A stretch of DNA of 64,000 nt from JAUNSR01 sp036655355 (GTDB lineage: Bacteria > Bacteroidota > Bacteroidia > Bacteroidales > JAUNSR01): the NCBI GenBank assembly GCA_036655355.1, contig JAVVQG010000003.1, positions 186,001-250,000 on the forward strand, written 5' to 3'. Below the pieces are notes generated by a model. That model saw only the letters and a program-made list of their open reading frames with translations. It was not told where the DNA came from and made no database searches. Position numbers and translations under genes: made by a program. How positions within the stretch are numbered: the stretch's first letter is position 1; the number at the start of each line of letters is the position of its first letter. This document shows, piece after piece, positions 15,238 to 24,811 of this stretch.

Positions 15238-15717
15238 ATGTTGTTTATTTTATTAATGTTTTTGAATATTATAGCTTGTAAAGTAAACAATGTAAAACTT
15301 TATGGTGCAAACTAATAAATTAATAATAGTTAAAATTATAAATATTAATTTATTTCATTATGCATTTTAATTATATCCATAAAATATGCAGATACAATTC
15401 TATTAACAAAGAATCTTCGATTATTAGATGATATCATTATTAGGAAATAATATGGTATTATAAAATGAATGTTTCATATTTAATTTACATTTCATTAAGG
15501 GATAAAATTATCTGAAATAAAAGCCGATCGAACGGTTATTTCCTCTATTTTAGTTTAAAATCCATGTTTTAAAAAATACCTCTTAGTTTGTTCTTGTAGA
15601 GCATTATAACGCTTTAAATAGCGCGATTTAACGCACTGAGAATTCGATGAAATGAATGATGCTGCCACTCGTACGTAAATATTTAAATGAAGAAGCTTAA
15701 TAATTCGGCATTTAAAC
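15238..15717. other. AT-rich gap upstream of the LRR lipoprotein gene
   Basis: About 480 bp of very AT-rich sequence in which I see no gene, RNA or repeat. A 66-codon minus ORF (15555-15755) starts inside the mutS terminator and has no recognisable features. Confidence 0.55.
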
Positions 15718-15762
15718 AAAAAACGGAGGTGTTCGGGGAATGACTCCCGGAACACCTCCGTT
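15718..15762 (-). terminator. Terminator of mutS
   Basis: A long stem with one mismatch (AACGGAGGTGTTC paired with GAACACCTCCGTT and extended inward) followed by six Ts on the minus strand. Confidence 0.92.
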
Positions 15763-15828
15763 ATAAATTATAAATCTTGGAGATCTACTTCGTTGCTCCA
15801 TCAATATTGCTCATCAGTGGAAAATCAT

Positions 15829-18447
15829 TTATCGGCCGGTTACGATTTTCTTAATTTCATTCAATTTGTTAAGCGCTTCGATCGGCGTAAGATTATTAAT
15901 ATCCAAATTTTTGATCTCCTTACTGATCTCACTTAAAATTGGATCGTCGAGTTGAAAAAAGCTCAACTGTAATCCTTCGCGATGGGATGCGATCTCTTTT
16001 ACCGGTTTGGCGATACCATTCTTGCGATTGTCCGTTTCCAGCTGTTTCAAAATGGCTGAAGCGCGCTTCACGATACTTTGAGGCATACCCGCCATCTTCG
16101 CCACATGGATACCGAAACTGTGTTCACTGCCACCCTTTACCAATTTGCGAAGGAAAATAACCTTGTTATCCACCTCTTTTACAGACACGTTGTAGTTCAC
16201 AATGCGGTTGAATGTTTTTTCCATCTCATTCAATTCGTGGTAATGCGTTGCAAAAAGCGTTTTCGGATGCCCTTTTGCATTCTCATGAATGTTTTCAACA
16301 ATCGCCCAAGCGATTGAAATACCGTCATACGTACTCGTACCGCGTCCAAGTTCATCGAACAGAACGAGACTTCTTTCGGAGATATTATTCAAGATGTCCG
16401 AGGCCTCATTCATCTCCACCATGAACGTTGATTCGCCAACCGAGATGTTATCGGAAGCTCCTACACGAGTGAAAACTTTATCAACATAACCGATTTTAGC
16501 CGATTCGGCAGGCACGAAACAACCGATCTGAGCCATGAGCGTAATCAAAGCCGTTTGACGGAGCAATGCCGATTTACCTGCCATATTCGGACCGGTAATC
16601 ATAATTACCTGTTGCGAATTGTTGTCGAGATAAAGATCATTCGAGATATACGTCTCGCCGATCGGCAACTGTTTCTCAATCACCGGATGGCGTCCCTCTT
16701 TGATATCGATTACCAGAGAATCGTTGATTTCGGGACGAACATATTTATTTTCCTGAGCTACTTTTGCGAATGACAACAAACAATCGATGCGAGCAACTAG
16801 ATTCGCATTCAGCTGTATGTTAGGTATATAGTCGGTCAAGCTCAATACAAGGTCATTGAAAAGCTGTGTTTCAAGAGTTAAAATCTTCTCTTCCGCACCT
16901 AGAATTTTCTCCTCGTATTCCTTTAATTCCTGCGTGATGTAACGCTCGGCATTTACCAGGGTTTGTTTGCGGATCCACGCTTCCGGAACCTTCTCTTTAT
17001 GTGTATTTCGCACTTCGATGTAATACCCGAAAACGTTGTTGAAACTGATTTTCAAACTCGGAATTCCGGTATGTTCAATCTCGCGTTGTTGTATTTTCAA
17101 CAGATAATCCTTACCTGAATAGGCGAGTTCACGCAATTGGTCGAGTTCGGCATTCACACCCGCACGGATGATGCCGCCGCGATTCAACAGGGTAGGGGGA
17201 TCAATGCTTATTTCCCGCTCGATACGTTCACGAATCAATTCACATAGGTTGATACGATCTCCAATCTTTTGCAGGCTTATCTGATCGGAATACATACACA
17301 ATTTCTTGATCGGCTCAAGAGCTGCCAAAGCGACTTTCAGTTGTGCAACTTCGCGCGGATTCACCCTTCCTACAGCCACTTTTGAGATGATGCGTTCCAA
17401 ATCGCCAATCAGATGAAGCTGTTCATCAAGTAGTTCTTTTACCTCCGGATTACGGAAGAAATACTCAACAACAGATAAACGATCATTGATAGGATTTACA
17501 TCTTTCAGTGGAAAAAGAAGCCATCGGTGTAGCATACGTGCACCCATCGGAGAGGTGGTCCGGTCTAGAATTCGTAACAACGATGTACCACCGTCATTCA
17601 TGGTGGAAACCAGTTCCAAACTGCGAACGGTAAATTTGTCGAGACGCACGTAACCCTCCTCCTCAATGCGAGAAAGAGCCGTAATATGGCCGAGTTGGGT
17701 ATGTTTCGTGATGTCAAGATAGTGCAGCAACGCACCCGATGCGATCACTCCGTTTTTCAAGTGATCCACCCCGAAGCCTTTCAGGTTTTTGGTTTCGAAC
17801 TGTCTCAAGAGACGGTCGTTCGCCGCATCGGTCGTGAAGATCCAGTCTTCCAACTCGAACGTATAAGCGCGGGTTGTGAATTTCTCTTCGAAGATTGCTT
17901 TTCGGCCGCGTTCGAATAGGATCTCTTTGGGTGCGAAATTGTTAAGAAGTTTGTCGATATAGTCGTACGATCCCTCTGCAGTAAGGAATTCGCCGGTAGA
18001 GATATCGAGAAAAGCCACACCGCAGTCGCCTTTTCCCTTCCCGAAATGGATCCCGGCAAGGAAGTTGTTTTCGCGGTGATTCAGTATATTATCGTTGATG
18101 GAAACGCCGGGAGTCACCAGTTCGGTGATCCCTCTTTTTACCAGTTTTTTCGTCATCTTCGGGTCTTCCAACTGTTCGCAGATCGCTACACGTTTACCTG
18201 CACGTACCAGTTTCGGAAGATACGTATCCAGTGCGTGATGCGGGAAGCCGGCAAGTTCCACGTACGAAGCGGAGCCGTTGGCACGGCGTGTAAGCGTGAT
18301 TCCCAGAATTTCGGAAGCGGTGATGGCATCTTCTGAGAAAGTCTCATAAAAATCGCCCACCCGAAACAAAAGGACTGCATCGGGATGCTGTCCTTTCATC
18401 TCATAATATTGTTTCATCAAAGGTGTCTCCACCACAGATTTTGCCAC
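15829..18447 (-). CDS. mutS: DNA mismatch repair protein MutS
   Basis: 872 residues, full length for MutS1. The mismatch-recognition Phe-x-Glu is in VGDFYETF near residues 31-38. The connector, lever and clamp regions follow. The C-terminal ABC-type ATPase shows Walker A GPNMAGKSALLRQ, the signature region SVGESTFMVEM, and Walker B SLVLFDELGRGTSTYDG. MutS dimers bind mismatches and small loops after replication and recruit MutL. mutL is not in the window. A TATATTTG -7 box at 18531-18538 lies about 85 bp upstream, behind the umuC terminator, so it is probably transcribed on its own. It contains one TTATCAACA (16478) and one TTATCCACC. Confidence 0.98.
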   Translation of the reverse strand: MAKSVVETPLMKQYYEMKGQHPDAVLLFRVGDFYETFSEDAITASEILGITLTRRANGSASYVELAGFPHHALDTYLPKLVRAGKRVAICEQLEDPKMTKKLVKRGITELVTPGVSINDNILNHRENNFLAGIHFGKGKGDCGVAFLDISTGEFLTAEGSYDYIDKLLNNFAPKEILFERGRKAIFEEKFTTRAYTFELEDWIFTTDAANDRLLRQFETKNLKGFGVDHLKNGVIASGALLHYLDITKHTQLGHITALSRIEEEGYVRLDKFTVRSLELVSTMNDGGTSLLRILDRTTSPMGARMLHRWLLFPLKDVNPINDRLSVVEYFFRNPEVKELLDEQLHLIGDLERIISKVAVGRVNPREVAQLKVALAALEPIKKLCMYSDQISLQKIGDRINLCELIRERIEREISIDPPTLLNRGGIIRAGVNAELDQLRELAYSGKDYLLKIQQREIEHTGIPSLKISFNNVFGYYIEVRNTHKEKVPEAWIRKQTLVNAERYITQELKEYEEKILGAEEKILTLETQLFNDLVLSLTDYIPNIQLNANLVARIDCLLSFAKVAQENKYVRPEINDSLVIDIKEGRHPVIEKQLPIGETYISNDLYLDNNSQQVIMITGPNMAGKSALLRQTALITLMAQIGCFVPAESAKIGYVDKVFTRVGASDNISVGESTFMVEMNEASDILNNISERSLVLFDELGRGTSTYDGISIAWAIVENIHENAKGHPKTLFATHYHELNEMEKTFNRIVNYNVSVKEVDNKVIFLRKLVKGGSEHSFGIHVAKMAGMPQSIVKRASAILKQLETDNRKNGIAKPVKEIASHREGLQLSFFQLDDPILSEISKEIKNLDINNLTPIEALNKLNEIKKIVTGR

Positions 18448-18550
18448 GTTAGAAATGATTTAGGAGGTTGGTAAGGGGGTGAAAACCGGCGGTTAACTCC
18501 CTATACGAGAGCCAAAGCGACTCTTCTATACAAATATAGGCAATAATTGG

Positions 18551-18601
18551 AAAAGAGCGTTTCCCTTTGAAAACGGATCGACGATTATTGAAAACGCTCT
18601 C
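18551..18601 (-). terminator. Probable terminator overlapping the end of umuC
   Basis: Nine-bp arms AGAGCGTTT and AAACGCTCT with a long loop, followed by TTTT on the minus strand. One arm lies in the last codons of umuC. Confidence 0.55.
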
Positions 18602-19862
18602 CGCACTTCACTTCTATCGCGTCTTTCAGTTGGGTGGAGAAACAGCGTGAGAGGTGTTCCTGTTTCAGGTGCCACTGGCGGGTAAAACCCTGTGCCATCA
18701 GACGTATTTTTTCCCGTCCCAACGAATCATTACAATGATCGACGGCAGCCATCAACCGGTTGTGTTTTGGGCGGTCTACGGTGTCGAACAGGTTTCCCTG
18801 TACCTGATCTTTCGGTACGATTCGTTGCACGATCACGCCCGCTTTTTTATATAAATAGCCCTCACGAAAGAGTTCCTGTAGTAGTATATTGGCGTATTTT
18901 ACAATTTCGATCGACGAACTCGTCGCCACGGGGAGTTCCAGGATGCGCGAGTCGAAATGTTGCGGAAGATCCCTGCGGAAAGGATTTGTGGCGATGAACA
19001 CAGATAATTCCTTGGCACAACTCTCCTGTTTGCGCAGTTTATAGGCACATTTCGTGGCAAAATTGGAAACGGCTTCGGAGAGGGGGATGAAATCCGATAC
19101 ACTCTCGCCGAAGGTACGGGAGGTGATGATCGATTTCTTCTTATCCGGAATCGTTTCCATTTCGATGCACCGTTCACCGTTGAGCTCTTTCCAGGTGCGG
19201 AGACCCACCACGCTCATCTGCTTACGAACCCAGTTTGCATCGCGCCGGGCGAAATCGAGGGCGGTATGTACCCCGTATCCGTGCAGCATTGCCGCATATC
19301 TTCTGCCGATGCCCCACACATCTTCCACCGCTGTTGCATGAAGCGCCGTGATGATCGATTCCTGATTGTCCAAGACACATACGCCGTTGCAATCCCCACT
19401 CTTTTTGGCGATCCGATTGGCCAGCTTGGCGAGCGTTTTTGTAGGTGCCACGCCTGCAGATACCGGGATACCGGTCCACTGTCTTACCGTTTCTCTGATG
19501 TGGGTGCAATACGCAGGTATGTCGTAATACTCGAAACCGTCTAAACAAAGAAAGGCTTCGTCAACCGAATACACTTCGCAGGTGGGAGAGAAGCCCGTAA
19601 GGATGTTCATCACGCGGCGAGACATATCGCCGTATAGGGTGTAATTGGAAGAGAATACGGCGATGTTGTGTTTGGCAATCGATTCTTTCAGCTTGTAAGC
19701 CGGCTCGCCCATGGGGATGCCCAACGCTTTCGCTTCGTTTGATCGCGCAATAACGCATCCGTCGTTGTTACTCAAAACAATCACCGGACGCCCCTCGTAA
19801 GCGGGATTGAACACGCGCTCGCACGAGCAGTAAAAATTATTACAGTCGATAAGTGCGATCAT
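18585..19862 (-). CDS. umuC: Y-family DNA polymerase UmuC (catalytic subunit of Pol V type)
   Basis: 425 residues from the ATG at 19862. This start overlaps the umuD stop in an ATGA arrangement, a strong sign of translational coupling, so I reject the longer ORF starting at 19895. Metal-binding carboxylates are present in MIALIDCNNFYCSCERVF (Asp6) and SVDEAFLCLDG. The helix-hairpin-helix and little-finger domains follow, with the family-specific C-terminus. With processed UmuD' it forms an error-prone translesion polymerase induced by DNA damage. The gene is of normal length (E. coli 422). Confidence 0.96.
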   Translation of the reverse strand: MIALIDCNNFYCSCERVFNPAYEGRPVIVLSNNDGCVIARSNEAKALGIPMGEPAYKLKESIAKHNIAVFSSNYTLYGDMSRRVMNILTGFSPTCEVYSVDEAFLCLDGFEYYDIPAYCTHIRETVRQWTGIPVSAGVAPTKTLAKLANRIAKKSGDCNGVCVLDNQESIITALHATAVEDVWGIGRRYAAMLHGYGVHTALDFARRDANWVRKQMSVVGLRTWKELNGERCIEMETIPDKKKSIITSRTFGESVSDFIPLSEAVSNFATKCAYKLRKQESCAKELSVFIATNPFRRDLPQHFDSRILELPVATSSSIEIVKYANILLQELFREGYLYKKAGVIVQRIVPKDQVQGNLFDTVDRPKHNRLMAAVDHCNDSLGREKIRLMAQGFTRQWHLKQEHLSRCFSTQLKDAIEVKCGERFQ

Positions 19863-20308
19863 TTTCGTTTGATTACATAGGTAACGACTCCCCATACTTG
19901 GAAATTATTGCCCTCTTCGATGCGGATCGGAGAATAAGCGGGATTGGCCGGTTGCAGCCAAATGCCCGTGTTGTCGATACGAAGCCGTTTGAGGGTAAAT
20001 TCTCCGTCGATGAAGGAAACGACGATCTTTCCGTCGCAGGGACGAATGGATCGGTCGACCACCAGAATATCGCCGTCCTCGATCCCTTCCTCCACCATTG
20101 AATTGCCCGACACCCTGGCACAGAAAGTTGCGGAGGGATTACGGATCAACTCCTTGTTGAAATCGATCGATCCCTCCAGGTAATCCTGGCATGGCGAGGG
20201 GAAACCGGCGGCTATCGCAGTTTCAATAAAGGCGATGCGGCACTCATAAGTGTCGTTGACCTTCAGCATATTCACGTGTGATTCTTCCATAACCACAAAG
20301 TTAATCAT
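19859..20308 (-). CDS. umuD: UmuD-like S24 self-cleaving protein
   Basis: 149 residues. The self-cleavage site Ala34-Gly35 is in IAAGFPSP, the nucleophile is Ser70 in GNSMVEEG, and the general base is Lys94 in CDGKIVVSF. These match the LexA/UmuD S24 family. RecA-stimulated cleavage gives UmuD', the partner of UmuC. There is no N-terminal DNA-binding domain, so it is UmuD and not LexA. An alternative start at Met7 (20290) is possible. The stop codon overlaps the umuC start. I could not identify an SOS operator upstream because the box of this phylum is not known to me. Confidence 0.94.
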   Translation of the reverse strand: MINFVVMEESHVNMLKVNDTYECRIAFIETAIAAGFPSPCQDYLEGSIDFNKELIRNPSATFCARVSGNSMVEEGIEDGDILVVDRSIRPCDGKIVVSFIDGEFTLKRLRIDNTGIWLQPANPAYSPIRIEEGNNFQVWGVVTYVIKRK

Positions 20309-20397
20309 AAAAATTTTCGGAAGCTCAAACTTTCGATCTGCGCTTCAACGTTGTGATTTTTTATAGGGGATGGAATGGGGATTTTCGAGCGACTTTT

Positions 20398-21933
20398 TCA
20401 GCCGCCCCAATTTTCGCGGTCGAGGTTGCGATAGCGGATCGCTTCGGAGATGTGTTTGATTCCGATATTGGGAGCCTCGTCGAGGTCGGCGATGGTACGG
20501 GCTACTTTTAGGATCCGGTCATAGGCGCGGGCAGAGAGCGAAAAGGCGTTCATGGCGAGTTTCAGACGTGCCAGACTCGGCTGGTCGGGACGGGCGAAGC
20601 GGTTGAGCAGGCGCGAGTTCATCTGCGCATTGCAATGTACCCCGGGAATATCCTTGAAGCGTTGCTCCTGGATTTTTCGCGCGGCGATCACCCGGCGGCG
20701 AATCTGTTCGCTCGAATCGCCCTTCTGATCGGAGGAGATCTCTTCGAAGGGTACGGGGATGATCTCTATCTGGATGTCGATGCGATCCAGAAGCGGTCCC
20801 GAGATGCGGTTCAGGTATTTTTTCACCATTCCGCCGGCGCATACGCAATCGCGGGTGGGATGGTTGAAATAACCGCAAGGGCACGGATTCATGGAAGCCA
20901 CGAGCATCAGGCCGGAGGGGAAAGTTACGGTAGAGCGAGCCCGTGAGATGCAGATCTGACGGTCTTCAAGGGGTTGGCGCATCACCTCGAGTACCTGACG
21001 GGAGAATTCGGGAAGTTCATCGAGGAAAAGCACGCCGTTATGCGCGAGCGATACTTCGCCGGGTGCCGGGTTGCTTCCGCCCCCGATCAAGGCAACGGAG
21101 GAGATGGTGTGATGCGGAGCACGAAACGGACGATGCGTAATGAGTCCCGATTCGCTGCGATAACCCGCTACCGAATGGATCGTAGTGGTTTCTAACGCCT
21201 CTTCGAGTGAGAGGGGCGGCAGAATGGAGGGCAGCCGCTTCGCCATCATCGATTTACCCGATCCCGGTGGTCCCACCATGAGTAGGTTGTGGCCCCCGGC
21301 GGCAGCTACCTCAAAGGCACGTTTTACGTCTTGCTGCCCTTTCACCTCTTCAAAGTCCAGCTCGTAGTTCTCGCGGGTATTGAAAATCTCCTCGCATACG
21401 TCGGTACGCAGCGGAGTAATCTTCTCTTTGCCGTTCAGAAAATTCACCACCTCTTTCAGGTGCGAGGCAGGCAGTACGAGCAGGTTATCCACGATGGCGG
21501 CTTCTTTGCCGTTCTCTATCGGTACGATGATTCCTTTAAAACCCGCGTTACGGGCAGCGATGGCAATGGGGAGGGTTCCTTTTACGGGCTTGATGTGACC
21601 GTCGAGCGAGAGTTCGCCCACCAGCAGGTAGTGTTCTAAAAGCGATGCGTCGACCAGTTCGGCCGACGATAAGATGCCGATGGCAATCGGCAAGTCGTAG
21701 TGTGCTCCCTCTTTGCGGATGTCTGCGGGAGAGAGGTTGATGATGATCTGTTTGCGTGGAAAGCGAAGGCCGATCTGTTCTACGGCTGCTTGGATCCGGT
21801 CTCTGCTTTCGCGTACCGTAGCATCGGGTAAACCTACCATTAAGATTCGGATTCCTGAAGAGCAGTTCACTTCACAGGTTACGATATCCGCGTCGATTCC
21901 ACGCACGGCCGCGGAGTAGGTTTTAATGAGCAT
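20398..21933 (-). CDS. YifB/ComM-family Mg-chelatase-like AAA+ ATPase
   Basis: 511 residues from MLIKTYSAAV at 21933; an upstream ATG at 21972 adds 13 residues out of keeping with the family. Domains in order: an N-terminal Lon-like S5 fold (ChlI domain, about 20-140), an AAA+ core with Walker A GPPGSGKSMMAKRLP near 212-226, Walker B GVLFLDELPEFS, sensor region SMNPCPCGYFNHP with its paired Cys, and a C-terminal Mg-chelatase domain (LSARAYDRILKVARTIADL). ComM proteins are hexameric helicases that promote branch migration during natural transformation; in non-competent bacteria the role is unclear. The gene precedes umuDC by 90 bp in the same direction, an association with DNA processing that may or may not be functional. 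Confidence 0.94.
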   Translation of the reverse strand: MLIKTYSAAVRGIDADIVTCEVNCSSGIRILMVGLPDATVRESRDRIQAAVEQIGLRFPRKQIIINLSPADIRKEGAHYDLPIAIGILSSAELVDASLLEHYLLVGELSLDGHIKPVKGTLPIAIAARNAGFKGIIVPIENGKEAAIVDNLLVLPASHLKEVVNFLNGKEKITPLRTDVCEEIFNTRENYELDFEEVKGQQDVKRAFEVAAAGGHNLLMVGPPGSGKSMMAKRLPSILPPLSLEEALETTTIHSVAGYRSESGLITHRPFRAPHHTISSVALIGGGSNPAPGEVSLAHNGVLFLDELPEFSRQVLEVMRQPLEDRQICISRARSTVTFPSGLMLVASMNPCPCGYFNHPTRDCVCAGGMVKKYLNRISGPLLDRIDIQIEIIPVPFEEISSDQKGDSSEQIRRRVIAARKIQEQRFKDIPGVHCNAQMNSRLLNRFARPDQPSLARLKLAMNAFSLSARAYDRILKVARTIADLDEAPNIGIKHISEAIRYRNLDRENWGG

Positions 21934-22013
21934 GGTGCCGGATTTAGAGTTGGTACAATAAAGTAATAACACTAAACGCCACGAATAGTTTTCAACAAAA
22001 CCGTTTTAATTGT

Positions 22014-22122
22014 TGATAAGTGGAAAGGGGAAACAAAACAACACGCGCTTGCCGTAGATAAACGTAGAGAGGAAACTAAGTTACGCGCTTGCCGTAGATA
22101 AACGCAGCGGGGAAACAACGAA
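22014..22122. repeat. Tandem repeat of 40-bp period, about 2.5 units
   Basis: Full copies at 22043-22082 and 22083-22122 share GCGCTTGCCGTAGATAAACG and a GGAAAC end. A partial unit precedes them (GATAAGTGG...GGGGAAAC). It fills most of the gap between the comM-like gene and the TlpA-like gene. It includes a TGTTGATAA motif at 22011-22019 just at the edge. Confidence 0.85.
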
Positions 22123-22127
22123 CCGAA

Positions 22128-23252
22128 TTATTCAGTAACCGATTTTACCGGTGTCATCTCTTTTTGCACACTTTTTACATCGATCTGCTTTTTACCGCTC
22201 TCCCCTTTTTTAGCACTGTTTTTCTTGCGCCCGGTTGCATTTTCCCGAATGAAGTCAGACAATTCGTCGCCGAACAGATTCTTCCGAACAACCACGACGT
22301 TGGTATCGGCGATGATGTTGGAAGGTATGGTGCGGATGCCTAGCTTTTGGACGATGTCGTTGTTGAAATTATCCTCCATCAGGATGTTATTTCCCGGAAT
22401 GTCATACTCCTTTACTTTCGCTTTGAAGATCGAGTCGTTCTTATCGAAGGAGATTGTAAATAGCTCCAGGGGACGTTCTTTGTATTTAGCGGCGAGTCCT
22501 TTCAGTTGTTTCACACGTTGTACGGAGAGGGAATCCCAACTCGCCCAGAAGGTGATTAAAGTGAAAGAACCTTTGTTATTCATGATCGGAAACCGTTTCT
22601 CATTCTGATCTCGGAACGTGATGAAGGGCATCTTCTGATTCAGCGGCAGTGTTTCAGAAATCTTTTCGATGGTGGCGATCTGTTCCAGCAGCAAGGGTGC
22701 CTTCGCCGGTTCCTGCAACTTATTCAGCAGGCGCTTGATGCGTTCCGGAGTGAGTGTAAGGGCGTTCATCCGGTTTTTGATTACGATGAGTGCTGCCGGG
22801 TTATCGGTATGCTTGTTTACAAATTCAGAAACCAGTAGGTTCAGCGCATACCCTACGGAATCTTTGGCGGTTTGTTTCTCAAAGAGATAGACGGGGGTAT
22901 TCACCGTATCGCCTGAAATTACGATATCCGGCATGGAATCGGTGACGGCTACGGATACCTCGTCTGTTTTCTGCAGGTAAAGCGGATACATCTTTGTACG
23001 CCCGGCATAATACAGATTCACCTGTACCAACGAATCGGAAGCACCTTGCAACGTAAATCGTCCCCCTTGCACCCGAATCGTGTCCGTTTTAAACGAAGCA
23101 CTGTCTGTGATGGTCACGGCATACAGCACACTGTCTGCTTTGGAATCCACGGTACCGTGAATCGCATAAAAAGAGGGAGCGACGGTTTTCGGCTTGCAAG
23201 CCCCTAACAATAAGATGGAAAGGAGAATCAGAGAGAATATGCGAGTCTTCAT
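22128..23252 (-). CDS. TlpA-like thioredoxin-fold lipoprotein lacking the CxxC motif
   Basis: 374 residues. The signal ends in LLGAC (Cys19 lipidated). Residues 25-120 resemble the DUF4369 domain often found ahead of thioredoxin domains in Bacteroidota. A helical middle follows, then a TlpA/AhpC-type thioredoxin fold from about 205 to 345. The active-site segment reads FWASWDSLS (235-243), aligned to FWATWCPPC in redox-active members: both cysteines are replaced, by Asp240 and Ser243. The cis-Pro loop is kept in RTIPSNIIAD. It therefore cannot be a thiol-disulfide oxidoreductase in the normal way and may be structural or a binding protein. The tail is rich in Lys. It is preceded by metK in the same direction, with a terminator between. 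Confidence 0.85.
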   Translation of the reverse strand: MKTRIFSLILLSILLLGACKPKTVAPSFYAIHGTVDSKADSVLYAVTITDSASFKTDTIRVQGGRFTLQGASDSLVQVNLYYAGRTKMYPLYLQKTDEVSVAVTDSMPDIVISGDTVNTPVYLFEKQTAKDSVGYALNLLVSEFVNKHTDNPAALIVIKNRMNALTLTPERIKRLLNKLQEPAKAPLLLEQIATIEKISETLPLNQKMPFITFRDQNEKRFPIMNNKGSFTLITFWASWDSLSVQRVKQLKGLAAKYKERPLELFTISFDKNDSIFKAKVKEYDIPGNNILMEDNFNNDIVQKLGIRTIPSNIIADTNVVVVRKNLFGDELSDFIRENATGRKKNSAKKGESGKKQIDVKSVQKEMTPVKSVTE

Positions 23253-23298
23253 AAAACATCATTTTTAACGTGATACAAATGTAATCAAATATTAATTC

Positions 23299-23345
23299 AA
23301 AAAAGAGACGCCATACAAAAGGATTTCTCCTTTCATATGGCGTCT
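23299..23345 (-). terminator. Terminator of metK
   Basis: Stem AGACGCCATA with TATGGCGTCT plus an inner AAAGGA/TCCTTT helix, followed by six Ts on the minus strand. Confidence 0.92.
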
Positions 23346-23377
23346 GCTCTCTCTAATCATTAATGCAAATGGCTAAA

Positions 23378-24670
23378 TCAAATGCCAAAAGCATCTTTTA
23401 TCTTATCAACATAGTCGAGTTTCTCCCATGTGAACAATTCTACTTTTTTCACGATCGTTTCTGCATCGTATCTTGATTTGAACGATTTCTCAACCACTTT
23501 AGGCGTGCGGCCCATGTGTCCGTAAGAAGCCGTTTCCTTGTAGATCGGGTTGCGTAGTTTCAAGCGCTGTTCGATCGCTTTTGGACGCATATCGAAGATC
23601 TCGTCAACTTTGGCAGCGATTTCAGAGTCGGTCAGGTTCACTTTCGCTTTTCCGTACGTATCGATGAACAAGCTCACCGGTTTCGCTACACCGATTGCGT
23701 AAGCAACCTGTACGAGAACTTCGTCGGTAACGCCTGCCGCGACAAGGTTTTTCGCGATGTGACGTGCCGCGTAAGCAGCGGAACGGTCCACCTTGCTCGG
23801 ATCTTTACCCGAGAATGCACCACCACCGTGAGCGCCTTTACCACCATAGGTATCTACGATGATTTTACGGCCGGTAAGACCCGTATCGCCATGAGGACCA
23901 CCGATCACGAATTTACCCGTTGGGTTTACGTGAAGGATCAAGTTGGCGTCAAACAGGGCCTGAACACGTTCAGGAAGCAATTTGATAACGCGTGGAAGAA
24001 GAATGTTTTTCACGTCCTGACGGATCTGTTCCAACATCTCTTCGTCTGCTTTCAACTGCGCTTCTACGCTCGTGTTGGCAGGAACGATGAAATCGTCATG
24101 CTGTGTAGAAACCACGATCGTGTGAACGCGAACGGGTTCGTTATTTTTGTTGTATTCAACGGTAACCTGCGATTTTGAATCGGGACGAAGGTAAGTCATC
24201 TGCTCCCCTTCGCGGCGGATCGCTGCAAGCTCTTCCAACAGGATGTGAGAGAGGTTCAATGCAAGCGGCATGTAAGAATCGGTTTCATTCGAAGCGTAAC
24301 CGAACATCATACCTTGGTCACCGGCACCCTGGTCAAATTCATCCGCACGCTCCACACCGCGGTTGATATCAGCCGACTGTTCGTGGATGGCAGAGAATAC
24401 GCCACAAGCGTCTCCGTCAAATTTGTACTCGCTTTTTGTATAACCGATTTCGTTGATGACACGGCGAGCCGTATCCATCAGGTCAACATAAGCCGTAGAC
24501 TTTACTTCACCGGCAAGTACAACCTGACCGGTTGTTACAAGCGTTTCGCAAGCTACTTTAGAGTTTTCGTCACGTGCCAAAAACTCATCAAGCAAAGCAT
24601 CCGATATCTGATCGGCTACTTTATCCGGGTGTCCTTCCGACACCGATTCTGAGGTGAATAAATAATTCAT
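23378..24670 (-). CDS. metK: S-adenosylmethionine synthetase MetK
   Basis: 430 residues, the longer form usual in Bacteroidota. It makes SAM from methionine and ATP in the cytoplasm. Family motifs: SESVSEGHPDKVADQISDA at 7-25, the GAGDQGMMFGYA loop near 113-124, and GGGAFSGKDPSKVDRSAAY near 280-298. The ATG at 24670 opens the canonical MNYLFTSESV. A SAM-II riboswitch aptamer lies on the same strand about 190 nt upstream (24858-24906), so expression should fall when SAM is plentiful. SAM feeds the many RNA methyltransferases, QueA and radical SAM enzymes coded in this window. A terminator follows. Confidence 0.98.
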   Translation of the reverse strand: MNYLFTSESVSEGHPDKVADQISDALLDEFLARDENSKVACETLVTTGQVVLAGEVKSTAYVDLMDTARRVINEIGYTKSEYKFDGDACGVFSAIHEQSADINRGVERADEFDQGAGDQGMMFGYASNETDSYMPLALNLSHILLEELAAIRREGEQMTYLRPDSKSQVTVEYNKNNEPVRVHTIVVSTQHDDFIVPANTSVEAQLKADEEMLEQIRQDVKNILLPRVIKLLPERVQALFDANLILHVNPTGKFVIGGPHGDTGLTGRKIIVDTYGGKGAHGGGAFSGKDPSKVDRSAAYAARHIAKNLVAAGVTDEVLVQVAYAIGVAKPVSLFIDTYGKAKVNLTDSEIAAKVDEIFDMRPKAIEQRLKLRNPIYKETASYGHMGRTPKVVEKSFKSRYDAETIVKKVELFTWEKLDYVDKIKDAFGI

Positions 24671-24811
24671 ACCAATAGAGTTAAAAAGTTCAGAAAATCA
24701 AACGCACCAACGGGCGAAGATCTCTTATAAATCAGATTTTAAACGTATTGGAAGAACAGGTAGTGCGTCTGATCTGTATCAGCGGAGCATTCGAAAATCT
24801 CCCGCAATAAC

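Noticed and set aside
15555..15755. 66-codon minus ORF upstream of mutS terminator
   Set aside because: It begins in the terminator stem, lies in AT-rich non-coding sequence and shows no signal, domain or start context.
19863..19895. Longer start for umuC
   Set aside because: The internal ATG overlaps the umuD stop as ATGA and gives the canonical MIALIDCNNFY start.
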